Source: Elysia marginata (Eukaryota > Mollusca > Gastropoda > Plakobranchidae). Taken from it: a stretch of DNA of 22,400 nucleotides. Under the pieces are notes generated by a model, which did no database searches, was not told the DNA's origin, and worked only from the letters and a program-made list of their open reading frames with translations. Shown one piece after another: positions 9,717 to 20,300 of this stretch (positions within the stretch are counted from its first letter, which is position 1; every line of letters begins with the position of its first letter). The stretch lies in contig BMAT01011183.1 in NCBI GenBank assembly GCA_019649035.1, positions 80,917 to 103,316 on the forward strand, read 5' to 3'. Position numbers and translations under genes: made by a program.

Positions 9717-10230
9717 AAAAAAACAAAACAAAAACAAACAAAAAATACTTTAAAAAAAAGACGTTCACAGCTTTTTTCTTAAATGTGAAATTTTATTTAC
9801 GCATTAGGAAAAGTCAGGAAACTCGGTTTTACTTTTCACAAGTGTTTGTTGTATAAACATGCATTTTAAAATATAGGTGCTTTGATTACAAGTAATAATA
9901 TTGCAAGTACTTATAGTGCGAAATAGTGTAAGTCAAGAAAAACTTTGAAAACTTTTTTCTATGCTTGCTTTTTAAAACTTGTTAAAAATTTCGATTAATA
10001 CAATGATACATACGTATTGTTATCAATTACAAATTCCTTATAAAATATAAATCAACTGTCACATTTAGCTGAACAATTCAAAACGACAATAATTCAAAGG
10101 GCGCATTATAATTATGTTAAACAACATTATGAAGTTCTATTGTACACAAAGATAAATACAACGTAGACCTAGAAATGTACGATATTAATTTTTTTAATAT
10201 TCTTTAAAAGTTTTCAAAAAAATACCAAGC
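9717..10230. other. Intergenic, A/T-rich, no gene recognised
   Basis: Contains A-rich runs near 9716-9760 and otherwise unremarkable AT-rich sequence. It may include the 3' UTR of the LINE fragment whose last codons lie at 10231. Confidence 0.4.
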
Positions 10231-10570
10231 AATGGACCGAGGCAAGAATGAGTGTCCGTACCTACTGGTTCAAATTTTAGGTCATTCTTAGCTTTCCACT
10301 ACCGGGCATCTTTTTAATAAAGCTGTGGTGTACTGACTGTTAATTATTGTCTGTATGTATTCATGAATTTTTTTCTTCGCACTGTAATTATGTTGAAGTC
10401 GTTTTGACCCAAACCTACTACCCCACTAGCTTTCTTACTAACCTTGTTTAATTTGTCTAGATCTTGTTTTGAACTAATGCATCTTCAGTATGGGATACCA
10501 AAAGTTAAACGAACACTCAATGTATAGGTAAAGAACATTTTGTACAAACTCCTATTTGTGCCTGTGACAA
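10231..10570 (-). pseudogene. CR1/L2-like LINE, C-terminal end
   Basis: On the minus strand one frame reads LYKMFFTY, SVRLTFGIPY, stop, ISSKQDLDKLNKVSKKASG and VVGLGQNDF, then several stops. A second frame gives YGHSFLPRSI near 10260-10231. This is the order at the end of CR1/L2/Jockey-group reverse transcriptases (SVLTFGIP-WxGN, LNK-V-KKASxVVG, and a closing RYxxSFLPRSI). The copy is old, with at least four in-frame stops. Confidence 0.7.
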
Positions 10571-10979
10571 AAGGTCGTGTGACATGTCGCGAGTGATGTC
10601 ATGTCAGACTTGGATGTTAAATAAAATGTTCAGAACTAAAGTTATGTCAAAAAAGCTTGCTTAGAATATGTAATGGGCTGCAAGCAACATTTTGAACATA
10701 AATAATTTTTACAGAACACAATATTGGGAGCACAGAACCCATTTTGTCGCGAGCGATTCTGACATAAAAAATTCACACTTTTTTGAGTCACGGGTGATTC
10801 TGGTAACTTTGTACTGATGATGCAAGTCTTGAGATTATCTGTATTACTTTGGTTTTAAAATTAAAAAATCCACTGCTTTCTGCTTGAACTATTAGAATTA
10901 ATTAGGACCTTTTAAAAATAACATGAAATGTTCACTTAGTAAAATAATTCTGCATCAAAAGTTGTCTTTTACGCAAAAC
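10571..10979. other. Stretch separating two LINE pieces
   Basis: No coding similarity seen. It contains three loosely similar GTCGCGAG/GTCACGGG-TGATTCT words near 10590, 10747 and 10785, which may be part of an inserted unit. Confidence 0.3.
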
Positions 10980-11056
10980 GACCTCTTGTCACAGCGACAT
11001 TTACGAAAATAATTATAGGTTCTTAATACCATTCCTAAATACTTTACGTGATCAAC
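10980..11056 (-). pseudogene. LINE fragment with KYLG motif, probably same element
   Basis: VDHVKYLGMVLRTYNYFRK on the minus strand matches the conserved KYLG segment that follows the catalytic box in LINE reverse transcriptases. In an intact element it lies about 40 codons before LxxFYxSxxxSVLTF, but here it is about 400 nt upstream of it, so the stretch between has an insertion or has diverged. Confidence 0.5.
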
Positions 11057-11217
11057 GCATAGTGTTTTTTTAAATTATCATTGCCATATGATATGATCAG
11101 GATATACATATTTTTTCTGAAGATAAATTACCATTTTTTTGTTCTAACAATAATGAGGACAATATACTTTATACAATACACCAGTGCACATAAAAATGAT
11201 GTAAGTTCATGAACAAA

Positions 11218-11400
11218 CTAAGCATCTTTGTAGTTGGCAATTAGGCCATAGAGTACACTATCGTATGCGTACTTCTCAGCAAAACAAGGCGCTTGTAAGA
11301 ATCGGCAGTCGCCAACAGCTGTACAGATAGATACAGGAATTGAACCAAAACAGTACCCTGAAATGCTCCTGTTTGGGTGATTGCTGTTTTGACTGCCGGT
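11218..11400 (-). other. Unassigned open frame, cysteine-containing
   Basis: Sixty codons are open on the minus strand without a Met, with GYCFGSIPVSICTAVGDC, APCFAEKYAYDS and a TAG after NYKDA. TTTCAG just before GG suggests a possible acceptor. I do not recognise a family; two other frames are also open here, so it may be chance. Confidence 0.2.
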
Positions 11401-11539
11401 TCAATTTGATATCTGTCAAGTGTGTTTTCTTGGGTAACCATTGTCCCAATGCTGTTGCAGGAAAAAGGGCGTTGTGGTTTTTAGTTTGTCCGATAATAAT
11501 AACGACATTAAATGGTATCGAACGAACTTGAAAAATCAA

Positions 11540-14500
11540 AGAACACTAGTCTAATGCAAGTGGAGGGGTTATCTTAAAAAAGATAGACATCTGAAGTAAC
11601 ACAGTACCATACTTCTCCTAGATTTCTGGGCAAAATGTAGGGGGTCCCATTAATTATTAACAGGACACTCGAGATGGGCCAAAGATCGAAAACATTTTCA
11701 CTACACAATTGGGCCAGTATTTACATTTTCTGGAAAACCAGTATGAAAGATATTCTTCAAACATGTAGTACAGTTTTCTTGTAATTGATCGTCAGAACAT
11801 GTCACACAGGATCAAGTGCAGCTGATATTAACACTATGTCAATACACTAGCCTAGGTCTTGTTTCTTTTGGCCCTAGTAATTGGTTCGATTTTTTACACT
11901 TAGGTGCTTTTAAAACCTCTTCTTCCTGATTATTATCTATTCTTGCAAATCTAGCACGACGATGAATGAAGTTAAATACAGTTTGGCGCACTTCTTAAAA
12001 GCCAAGCAACTCACTTATTGTGACAGTTTTAAATGGCTGCATAAAAAGCGCTTGATATCAGTTTTGCAACATTTGAAGCACAATGAAAACAATACCAACG
12101 GGAATGCATTTACATTTTAGAAAACATCTACAAAAAATGTCACTGCCCGAATCCAGGTAGACAGCATACATGATTAAAACAAGGCGACGCCATATAAACT
12201 TGTTACGATAGTTGTTGAGGGTGATACATTTTACTTTTAAAAGTAAGACTGTCACAATGTTATGGCATAAACAAAGACGGGAGACCATCGCTAACTTAAG
12301 ATTCGATAATTATGCAGTCTTCGTGTTGAAAAGACAACACGTGTAAAAAAAAACAACTCAACATACTTAATTCGAAATGTAAGACATAGGGCTAAATATT
12401 CAAAAGCAGAACAAAATACATACAAAATAAGAAGACAATTGCACAAAAAATTTCCAAAATGTACAAAAGAAGAATGAGAAAGGGTTTCAAATATCTAGAA
12501 AAGATAACTCACATAAAGTATACAACAAAAGAAGATGTCGCTTTAGAGACACGAAGGCCGAGTGTAACTGGTTCGGTAATATCAATGAAATTATTATTGT
12601 TTTAATATTCCGGTGTTCCTCAATAGACAAGTGCATGGTCAATTTATTTTACCAAATTTTACATACGAATACCTATCATAGATCTATAACCTCGCTCAAA
12701 TAGCAATGCCGAGAAAGATGCAACAAACAAAAGTGAAAGACAAAATAGGAAGAAATTACAAAGTAAACTAAAACGAAAAAAAGAACACTTTGCGGAGATA
12801 CAAAAATAGAAATGCGCATGGCACATATCCAGATTGTCAGACCACAGAATGTACGAAGATATTAACGGAATAAGAACCCATTCTGATTCTCATACTGAAA
12901 CAGAAGTAGAAGTTCTTTACAAAATTTTACTAAAGTTAAGTTCCTTACAGAAGTCACATTGGGATTTAAAGAGCCGATGAGAAAGCTCGTTCAGCTTTTT
13001 AAAGGGCTAAAAATACATTTTTAACATAGACATTCAAATGTGGACAATGCAGATTAACAAAAAAGATACAAAACTGAGGGAAGAAATAATCACATGCATG
13101 ACTTGTATAAGTAACACAAATAAACCCAATACTTCCGAATCAGTTTCAAAAGGAAATATAACTAATAATAACATTATAAGTTTTTTTTGCTCCTATACTT
13201 ACATTCGTCACCGATATTCTTGTCAGATTTAGAACTGTTTTCTTCTTGCTGCTGTTGTTTTAGGGTATATTTAACGGATTTATTACAAATTATTGCCAAA
13301 ATACTTTATTATATCTATTGTATAATTGCCTCAAGCAATAATCTTTCTTTTTATGTAGCAGTACTTAATATTCCATCTCTTCTTTTTTTTCAACCGGTAC
13401 TTTTGAATTGTCAATCATAGTTGACTCTCAAAAAATCAAATATTTCCATAAGTTGCAGTGCCTCGACCTGGGAAAAAGACGTAAAACGTTGTAATTAAAT
13501 ATCATGTCAACAAACTTATTTCAACAATATGTGAAAAGAAACTGTTTAAAATTGCAGTTGTGTGGAAAGACAAAATCTCAAATAAAACTTTAAAAACTAG
13601 GTTAGAACCAAAGGTTGGCAATATTTAACGACGAAAACCATCTTTTTCTTACCCCCCCCCCTCCCCCAGAAATAATTTATAAAAAGAAAGATTTCGTTGG
13701 TGGTATCACGTACTAGCTTTCCGACATTTTTCTACTTTTGCATGAGAGCCGTTTCAAGGGTTTAACCGTTTTCTAGCGTCTGTAGAGAATCGTTTTTTTT
13801 TTCTAAACGTAATATTTTGATATATTGTGTGATATTACGACTTTTTTTACACCAATATAACAAAATTTACTGTAAAAGATTATAGTCTGAAAAAATAACA
13901 ATTCCTTTAAATATGGTTGTACGTGTAAGCCAGTTCGGACTCTACTGAGTCTTAAGCTACGCCAATATTTTACAGACACGCTAGTCAGTGATAACCGATA
14001 CCTAACAAATCATGTTGTATTTTCTCGCACACGTCAGCTAAAATATTGATGGAGAATAGAAAAAATATTATTATTGTAGTTCCATTGCAAATTTTTTACC
14101 GGACATAGAAACTGGTATGTCAAAAGTCTAGTTTTTTGCTTTCAGACTTGGTACTTGAAATATTTTTTTTTCGTTTAGAAAAGTGTTGGCAAAAAAAGTG
14201 TCACGATACACAAATATGCTAAGTAAAAGGGATGTTGTTGCGGTTATTATCTTTCAAAATGAGTAGCATTAAACATAAAAAAGTGTTTCGACCAACTTAG
14301 CGAATATTTTTCAAAACTAAGCAAACTACTTTAACTAGCATGCATTACTCTTGAAAGGGTTTAATGATCAAAACACTATTATTATAATAGGGACCCACAT
14401 AATTATGCCATTGATTTCTATAGCTCCATAAATTGAAATTCAATGGAGAATGTTAAAGCAGCACGGTTTGGAGAAACGCCTAGATGTTTGACACAGATCT

Positions 14501-15530
14501 AACTATAGTAGGCGCAAGAGTCAAGAAAACGAGCAAGAGCTAAAATAAATAAATTCCATTTTGACTGCTTGTTGCATTAAAAAATAAGAAGGAAAAGTTT
14601 GTTTTTCAACTAATGAAAATAGACTAAACGTTACTTAACCATTTATCGTGGTTAAATCGTAAACAAAAGCAATAAACAATTACCAGTTGGCTCGTATGCG
14701 CAAAAAAATGACGATAAACGGCAGATTATAGAAGGGAAGGGAAAACAGGATTCTTCATTTGATATTATATCAATTTACGTGACTCTTTGAACTTGACAGC
14801 ATTTCTCAAGGGGCAATGGCAGGTAGAATAGAACATAAGTTATCTATGATGCGAAATAAAAGGGTAGTTCCTGTACACAATCAAATCAAGTCCTCAACTA
14901 ATTTGTTCGATTTTTTTTTATTTTCTTCTGTTGGTTTATCTTCCTCAAAACGCAGTACCCCGGCATCCTACGTTTTGCCTAAGTCTATAAAGAGGCAAAG
15001 ATTTAATTAAGCTCGCGATGGCTTTTGTTGTGGAAAATATTTTCAGGATGATTCTAGAGACTCTTAGTTTCATTATCTGCGTCCTCGATAGCAGTCTCTC
15101 CGCGACGAGAATTCACCTTTCTTTCGACAGTGACTTAAAGTCAATCAAACGGCTATATAACGTTATCACTTGATGCACTGCACTGAGCAATACGCACGGC
15201 TGTTTGATTGTCCATGCTAATAACAGGCTTTACATGATTGGGCAAAAACCCGTTCCTGCAGCTTCCAACACATGTCCTACGACACTATGTACCGAGTCGC
15301 TCTAGTTCTGACCATTAAATGACTCAGAACAACCAAGAGGAAATATTTTTGGGGGGATTTTCAGCTTCCAGAGCAGTCCATAATGTTATTGCAGGCATGA
15401 TCAAATTAAAGTTTCTTCTGCTACATTTATCTAGCCAGAGATGTGCAGTTTCAACTCTCTATTCATCATTTTTTTTTGCTAGGCATTAGAATGACAATTA
15501 AAATTTCGGATGCCCTTCGCTTGTTTTTAG
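11540..15530. other. Long intergenic stretch, no gene recognised
   Basis: AT-rich DNA with short open frames only. A 50-codon basic frame at 11991-11839 (minus; contains HRRARFARIDNN) and plus-strand frames at 13038-13420 and 14816-15010 have no motif I can name. A C-rich run lies at 13652-13667. I saw no EGF exon between gene A's end and gene B's start. Confidence 0.45.
13652..13667. repeat. C-rich homopolymer run
   Basis: Ten C, one T, five C, next to a T-rich stretch. Confidence 0.9.
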
Positions 15531-15660
15531 TCTCAGGCCAAGTAAAACCGAGGCGACTTCGATCACCAAGGTGGTGAAAGCTGAGGCAGCTATTGAAAAG
15601 CCACCTGGTGATGGTGGACTAAAATTTAGTACTGCATCACAACCGACAGAGTATGGGTGA
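15531..15660 (+). other. Possible terminal coding exon, unrecognised
   Basis: A plus-strand frame opens directly after the acceptor-like CGCTTGTTTTTAG and runs 42 codons to TGA at 15658. It includes KTEATSITKVVKAEAAIEK, then PPGDGGLKF and TEYG. Its base composition is richer in G and C than the flanks, and the predicted peptide is polar with low complexity, as at the end of a cytosolic tail. ATTAAA lies 230 nt downstream. I know no homologue and no upstream partner exon, so it is only a candidate. Confidence 0.25.
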
Positions 15661-15766
15661 GACCGTTTCCATATTTCTTGGTCGATTCTGTTAAAACATA
15701 TGAAAAAACATTAGGATGCAATTTAGGAGAGTCATAACACTACATCTTTATGAGTTTCGTTCTAGA

Positions 15767-15816
15767 AATACTTTGTCTTCATCACAAGCAACAGATTTAC
15801 GAGGTTTGTCACAGCC
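15767..15816 (-). repeat. Dispersed ~52-bp repeat, copy 3
   Basis: On the minus strand it runs GGCTGTGACAAACC to GAAGACAAAGTATT, aligned by eye with the copies at 2815-2865 and 3169-3116. It lies about 12.6 kb from them. Confidence 0.45.
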
Positions 15817-16638
15817 TCATGAAATTTGTTTTGATGTTCTCACCCAACGTATTTGGGATTCAATTCTGAAATTTACTGTCCATTAAAGTTGATTTTGCTT
15901 TCACATTCTCAAAAACTACGCCACCTGATTTTTTCATCATTTGAAGCCCCTGGTATTTCATTGTTTGTTTCGCTATACGAAAATATTACAAAACATTTAG
16001 CGTCGCAGAGATTGTATGATTGTTGACTATAAAGGTTGAAGTGTTTAGTAACCTTTCAGTAATTGCAAGACATATTTTCAGCAGCAGTTTTTCTCAAAGT
16101 CGGTGAGCAGTTAATATACCTTAGAAAAAACTCCTAAGCCAAGTAGTCGTTATGTGACTGAAATATGTCGTGCGTCTTTTTTTAAAATCACTTCACCTAA
16201 ACTCGCGGACCTTATCTCTTTCATAGTCGGTACCGTTAAAATGTAATTTCTATTGTCTACATCAGCAGTGGATAGTTTATTCTTCTTGTGAGAGGCTGAG
16301 CAGATTCTTTCATTACCGTAAATCTCTTAGCTTTCAAAAACTTTCATGTAAAAACGAATCGTGTACTCACGCTACTCCGTGACTTAACTTTGCTATAATT
16401 AAAAGGCTCACTAAGGTCCCCAAGTAGTAGCTTATCGTAACCTATTGTAGTACGTGGGGTCGCTGATTTTCAATTGTGCCGATACGCTAATGGCGAATAT
16501 GCTACAACTTAGAAACTAATATTTGGACCGACAAGTCGATTTGAGAGAACTTAAATTATGATATGTGTATTAGCTTCGTGGTGTTATGTTGATTTCGCTC
16601 AAAACATTAAATACGCTAGTACGTGATATCTTAGACGA
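15817..16638. other. Sequence downstream of gene A, nothing recognised
   Basis: No coding or repeat signal identified between the third dispersed repeat and the poly(A) signal of gene A. Confidence 0.4.
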
Positions 16639-16644
16639 TTTATT
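16639..16644 (-). terminator. Candidate poly(A) signal of gene A
   Basis: AATAAA on the minus strand, about 280 nt after the gene A stop codon. It is the first perfect hexamer I found downstream; no transcript evidence is available. Confidence 0.45.
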
Positions 16645-16920
16645 GTATAGTAACACAGCTTGACAGTGTTGAACAAAACAGATTCAAATAAGTTTTATAT
16701 AGAAAGGTGGCGATAAAACATGTTTCAAATGATGATTATAAAGCACGGAGAAAACACAGAGTGTATAAAAAGGAGTTAAGGAAAAAGAGATGACACGAAA
16801 GGACGGTAGAGAGCAATGTGAGAAAAAAAACATGTGTATTGTCGAAGAAATAGTCATGGGATCACAAAACTATTCTTCTTCCTTCTTTTTCTTACTGGAT
16901 GATTTCGAAGCTGGTCCGGT

Positions 16921-17326
16921 CTAATTTGGACCACCAGTAGAAGGGTCAAGTTTGACAACACGGAGCATTGGAACCCCATTGGCTCCGCACTCTTCCTCGG
17001 TATCCACATGGCACTTGGGCTCTCTCTTATTCCCATCTTGAATTAGAGATCCAGTTTTAGAAGTCACGGTAGGAGAACTTGGAGCTTCAAGCTCTCGCAT
17101 GATATCTGCAGAGCTTGCATAGTGATCACCGGCTTCATCATACATGTGTACATTCTGGGTGCCGATTTCAGCAGGTTCATGGCCTTGAACTGATCTTCTG
17201 TTAATAGTCGTTTCTTGTTCGTCTCGTCTCTCCCGGATTTCGACTGGAACATTGCAACGTGGTCGCAACTCTATTTCACGACCGGCGGCGTTGTTGGATG
17301 CCGTGGGGAACTTGTTACGATGGAGC
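16921..17326 (-). CDS. Gene A terminal exon: cytoplasmic tail and stop
   Basis: The exon begins after TTCTGTTACAG in phase 2 and stays open for about 134 codons to TAG at 16923-16921. The tail is polar and charged, with a basic start (LHRNK), a charged middle (EIRERRDEQE), an acidic DTEEEC and the end STGGPN. It has two close tyrosines in YDEAGDHY, candidate phosphotyrosine/SH2 docking sites, but no NPxY and no paired YxxL (ITAM) as in Draper or some MEGF10 tails. It has no recognised domain. Assignment rests on position, splice phase and open length. Confidence 0.75.
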
Positions 17327-20300
17327 CTGTAACAGAAGTAAAACATGTTTTACACTTTTTTTAAACCAACACATGCGAATGCTTTAGAACGCATGCACAC
17401 ATATATAAAATATTCAAAATCAAAACAGACGAATGAATGAAATGAAAGGCTAGACGAACGTGACAGTTTTTACAGAAGGAAAACTTCAAAAACAAAACAA
17501 CTTGCAGCTTAACTCTTAGCATGAATGTAAAATAATTAAGGAAAAAGAAAGAGTGATTTATTTGTAGATCGGTGTGTATGTATGTCTTAAGCACATGATG
17601 TCCATTTAACTTTTTGAACTGCATGCGATAATCGAAGGCCAACCTCCACACGAGTAGTCCTATCACTATTGCAGCAGCACCGGTAACAACAACAGCGACT
17701 ACAGTGACAGCGATGACCCATGTGTTCTGGTTCAATTCATCAACGTCCCGTAAAGCTTCAAGAGAGCAGAAAGTGGAGCAATATAATCATGATGCCAACA
17801 ATCTAGGGTTATTTTGACAACGTTGAGGCATAGTTTTACGAAGAAATGTAAACAGCATTTTTGTCAATACGACATTACTACCGGACATCCCCAACAGTCA
17901 CTAGGTTAGACTTTCAAAACATAGGAAAAGGAAGATACATAATGAAACGGACATTGCATTTGTATCTTGCTTTACTTACATTGGATTGCCACATATCAGA
18001 CTTTTACAGTTTGAAAATATTTAATTTACACAAAGACGTCCAATTGCTTTTGCAATCTCATTGACGCAATTATAATAATTACATCAAAAAACCTTTTCAG
18101 AAATTATAAATATATGCGCATGGATTGTCCTAATCTTTAAAAGAAAAAACATAGCGTGGCAAAATTGTTTAAAAATACGAGGGTGTGCTGATAATTAATG
18201 CAATTCTTAGGTTTTTTATTTTTAGAGGTACATAAACATAAATGGTATCAAGTTAAAGGTTAAAGTATCTGCTATATCATGCATACATTATTTTTCAACG
18301 TAGTCTACATCCCGATCCACACACAGCTGCCAAAGACGTACAAGTTGACGCATGCCGTCGGTGAAAAAGTCAACACATTTTTGCCAGAACCAATGTCGAA
18401 CGGCAGCTTCCACATCTAATGGTTTCCTCTGAGGTGCTAATTTAATTTCGAGAAAAAAGGTAAAAGTCACTTGGCGCAAGGTCTGGGTTGTGGGACGGAT
18501 GGGGCAATACGAAGAAATTCATTTTATGCAGTTTCTCTAAAGTCTGGCGACTTGTGTGCGGCCTGGCGTTATCCTGATGCAGTATTGCGTGTTTTGTAGG
18601 GCGCACACGCTTAAGCCTGACACTTAGCTTTCTCAACGTAGAAATATACCGTTCTGAGTTAACAGTATTTCCTTGTTTCAGAAATCCTTTATGAACGATT
18701 CCCTCTGAGTCCCAGAAAACAGTCAGCATTACTTTCCTGGCTCAGGCAACAACTTTGAATTTCCTCGGAGAAGGAAAGCTCTTGTGCCTGTATTCCATTG
18801 ACTGACGTTTGCTCTCAGGGTCATAATGGTGTGCCCAGGACTCATCCCCTGTGTCATTCCGCTGAATGAATTTTTCGCCCTCTTCCTCATAAAATTTCGG
18901 TAGTTCGGCATACGTTGTTTTTCTTTGCATTTTCATCTTATCAGTCAACATTCGCGACACCCACCTTGCAGACACTTTTTTGTAGCCGAGAATATATGTA
19001 ATGATATGCTGGACTCTTTCTTTTGAAATTCCATGTTCTTTGGCAATATCCTTTTGTTTAATGCGCCGATTGCCTAAGATCATCTTGTCAATAGCTTTCT
19101 GATTAGCCACATTTGAAGTACTCAGGGACCTACCTGAACGCTTTTGGTCGCGCAATATTGATTCAGTTGGGTCTCCCCCTTTCAGTGATTAAATCCGCCG
19201 ACAAACAGTTGAATAATCTACACATGCTCCTCTATATACCATTTCGAGCCTTTTATGGATTTCCTTTGGTGATCTAATTTCAACAGAAAGAAATTCAACG
19301 ACAGCACGCTGTTTGAATCGAACATCTTTAGTAGACGCCATGTTCGTAAAAAAATATCGACAAAGGGCATCAGCCATTGATTTTGACGTAAGCATTTTTG
19401 GTGCTCAATATTGTCACACAAATTTTCTCTCACATGAAAGCTTTTTGGTTTGAGAGTGTGCATGCAGAATTTCAGCTGCCAGGATCAAAAAAGTTAAAAT
19501 TTATAAGCAAAATTGCATTAATTTTTAGACCACCCTGTTATTACCTAAAAAAATTAGAGAATCAATGCACACCAGACTGCAGAAGGCATGGCAGATTTTG
19601 GCGATAAAAACTTTTCTTTAAATATAATTATATGTTACTCTTAATGTAAAAATGGCCTAACGTTGCGCAAAATTAGGTCGAAGGTTCATAATATTACAAG
19701 CAAATTGCCCCATATTTATGTTATGTGAAAAGGCCGATGTTTAAGTTAGGCAAAGTGATTACAAAATATTAATTTAATTAAGTTGAGGTTATAGATAATG
19801 CACATTTATTTTATCTATCATGATCAGAATAAAAGACGGTCGCATTGCTCTTAGATACGGCTAATTTGTTTGGTTTTCCTTGTGAGTCACTTGATTTCTT
19901 AGTGAGTTCTCTGTAGAATGCCCTATTTTAACTATCGTAATAGCCTACATCTTGGCTAACGTTGCCACCAGACTGTTAACTTAAGGTTGCCTAACTCACA
20001 TTGGACAAATTTTTTATGAATAGTGAGAATATCAAGCAGCTTTTTTTCCACTTAATGTGAACAGTAAATAACAATTGGCAAATTTATCATTAAAAAGGCA
20101 ATTATTCATAGTGAACGTGACATACATAGCTTTCGAGATCAGATTATTGTGCTACCTGCTAACTTTCTCTCGTAGGCTGGCAGTCATAACTATTGTTGGA
20201 AATTCCATCGTTCATGAATTTTGGTTATATCATAGAAAAGCTTAGTGGATTGTCATCGTGTCCTTACCTTTGCGGCAAATAATAGATTGATTATCGTATA

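Noticed and set aside
10241..10290. GGTTCAAATTT as a tRNA or SINE B-box
   Set aside because: No A-box at the right distance and no clover-leaf pairing; the stretch is better explained as the end of the LINE coding region.
15010..15320. Cysteine-containing minus-strand reading (CVGSCRNGFLPN) suggesting an EGF relic
   Set aside because: A stop precedes it, cysteine spacing does not fit the repeat, and no splice sites in phase 1 flank it.
17361..17735. Single 124-codon open frame beginning MNQNTW
   Set aside because: Its first part is the membrane exon of gene A; the rest reads into the intron past the likely donors, and the ATT-initiated internal start is not needed.
19560..19605. Minus-strand CHAFCSLVC as a remnant of an EGF exon
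   Set aside because: Only three cysteines with the wrong spacing, and no flanking splice sites.
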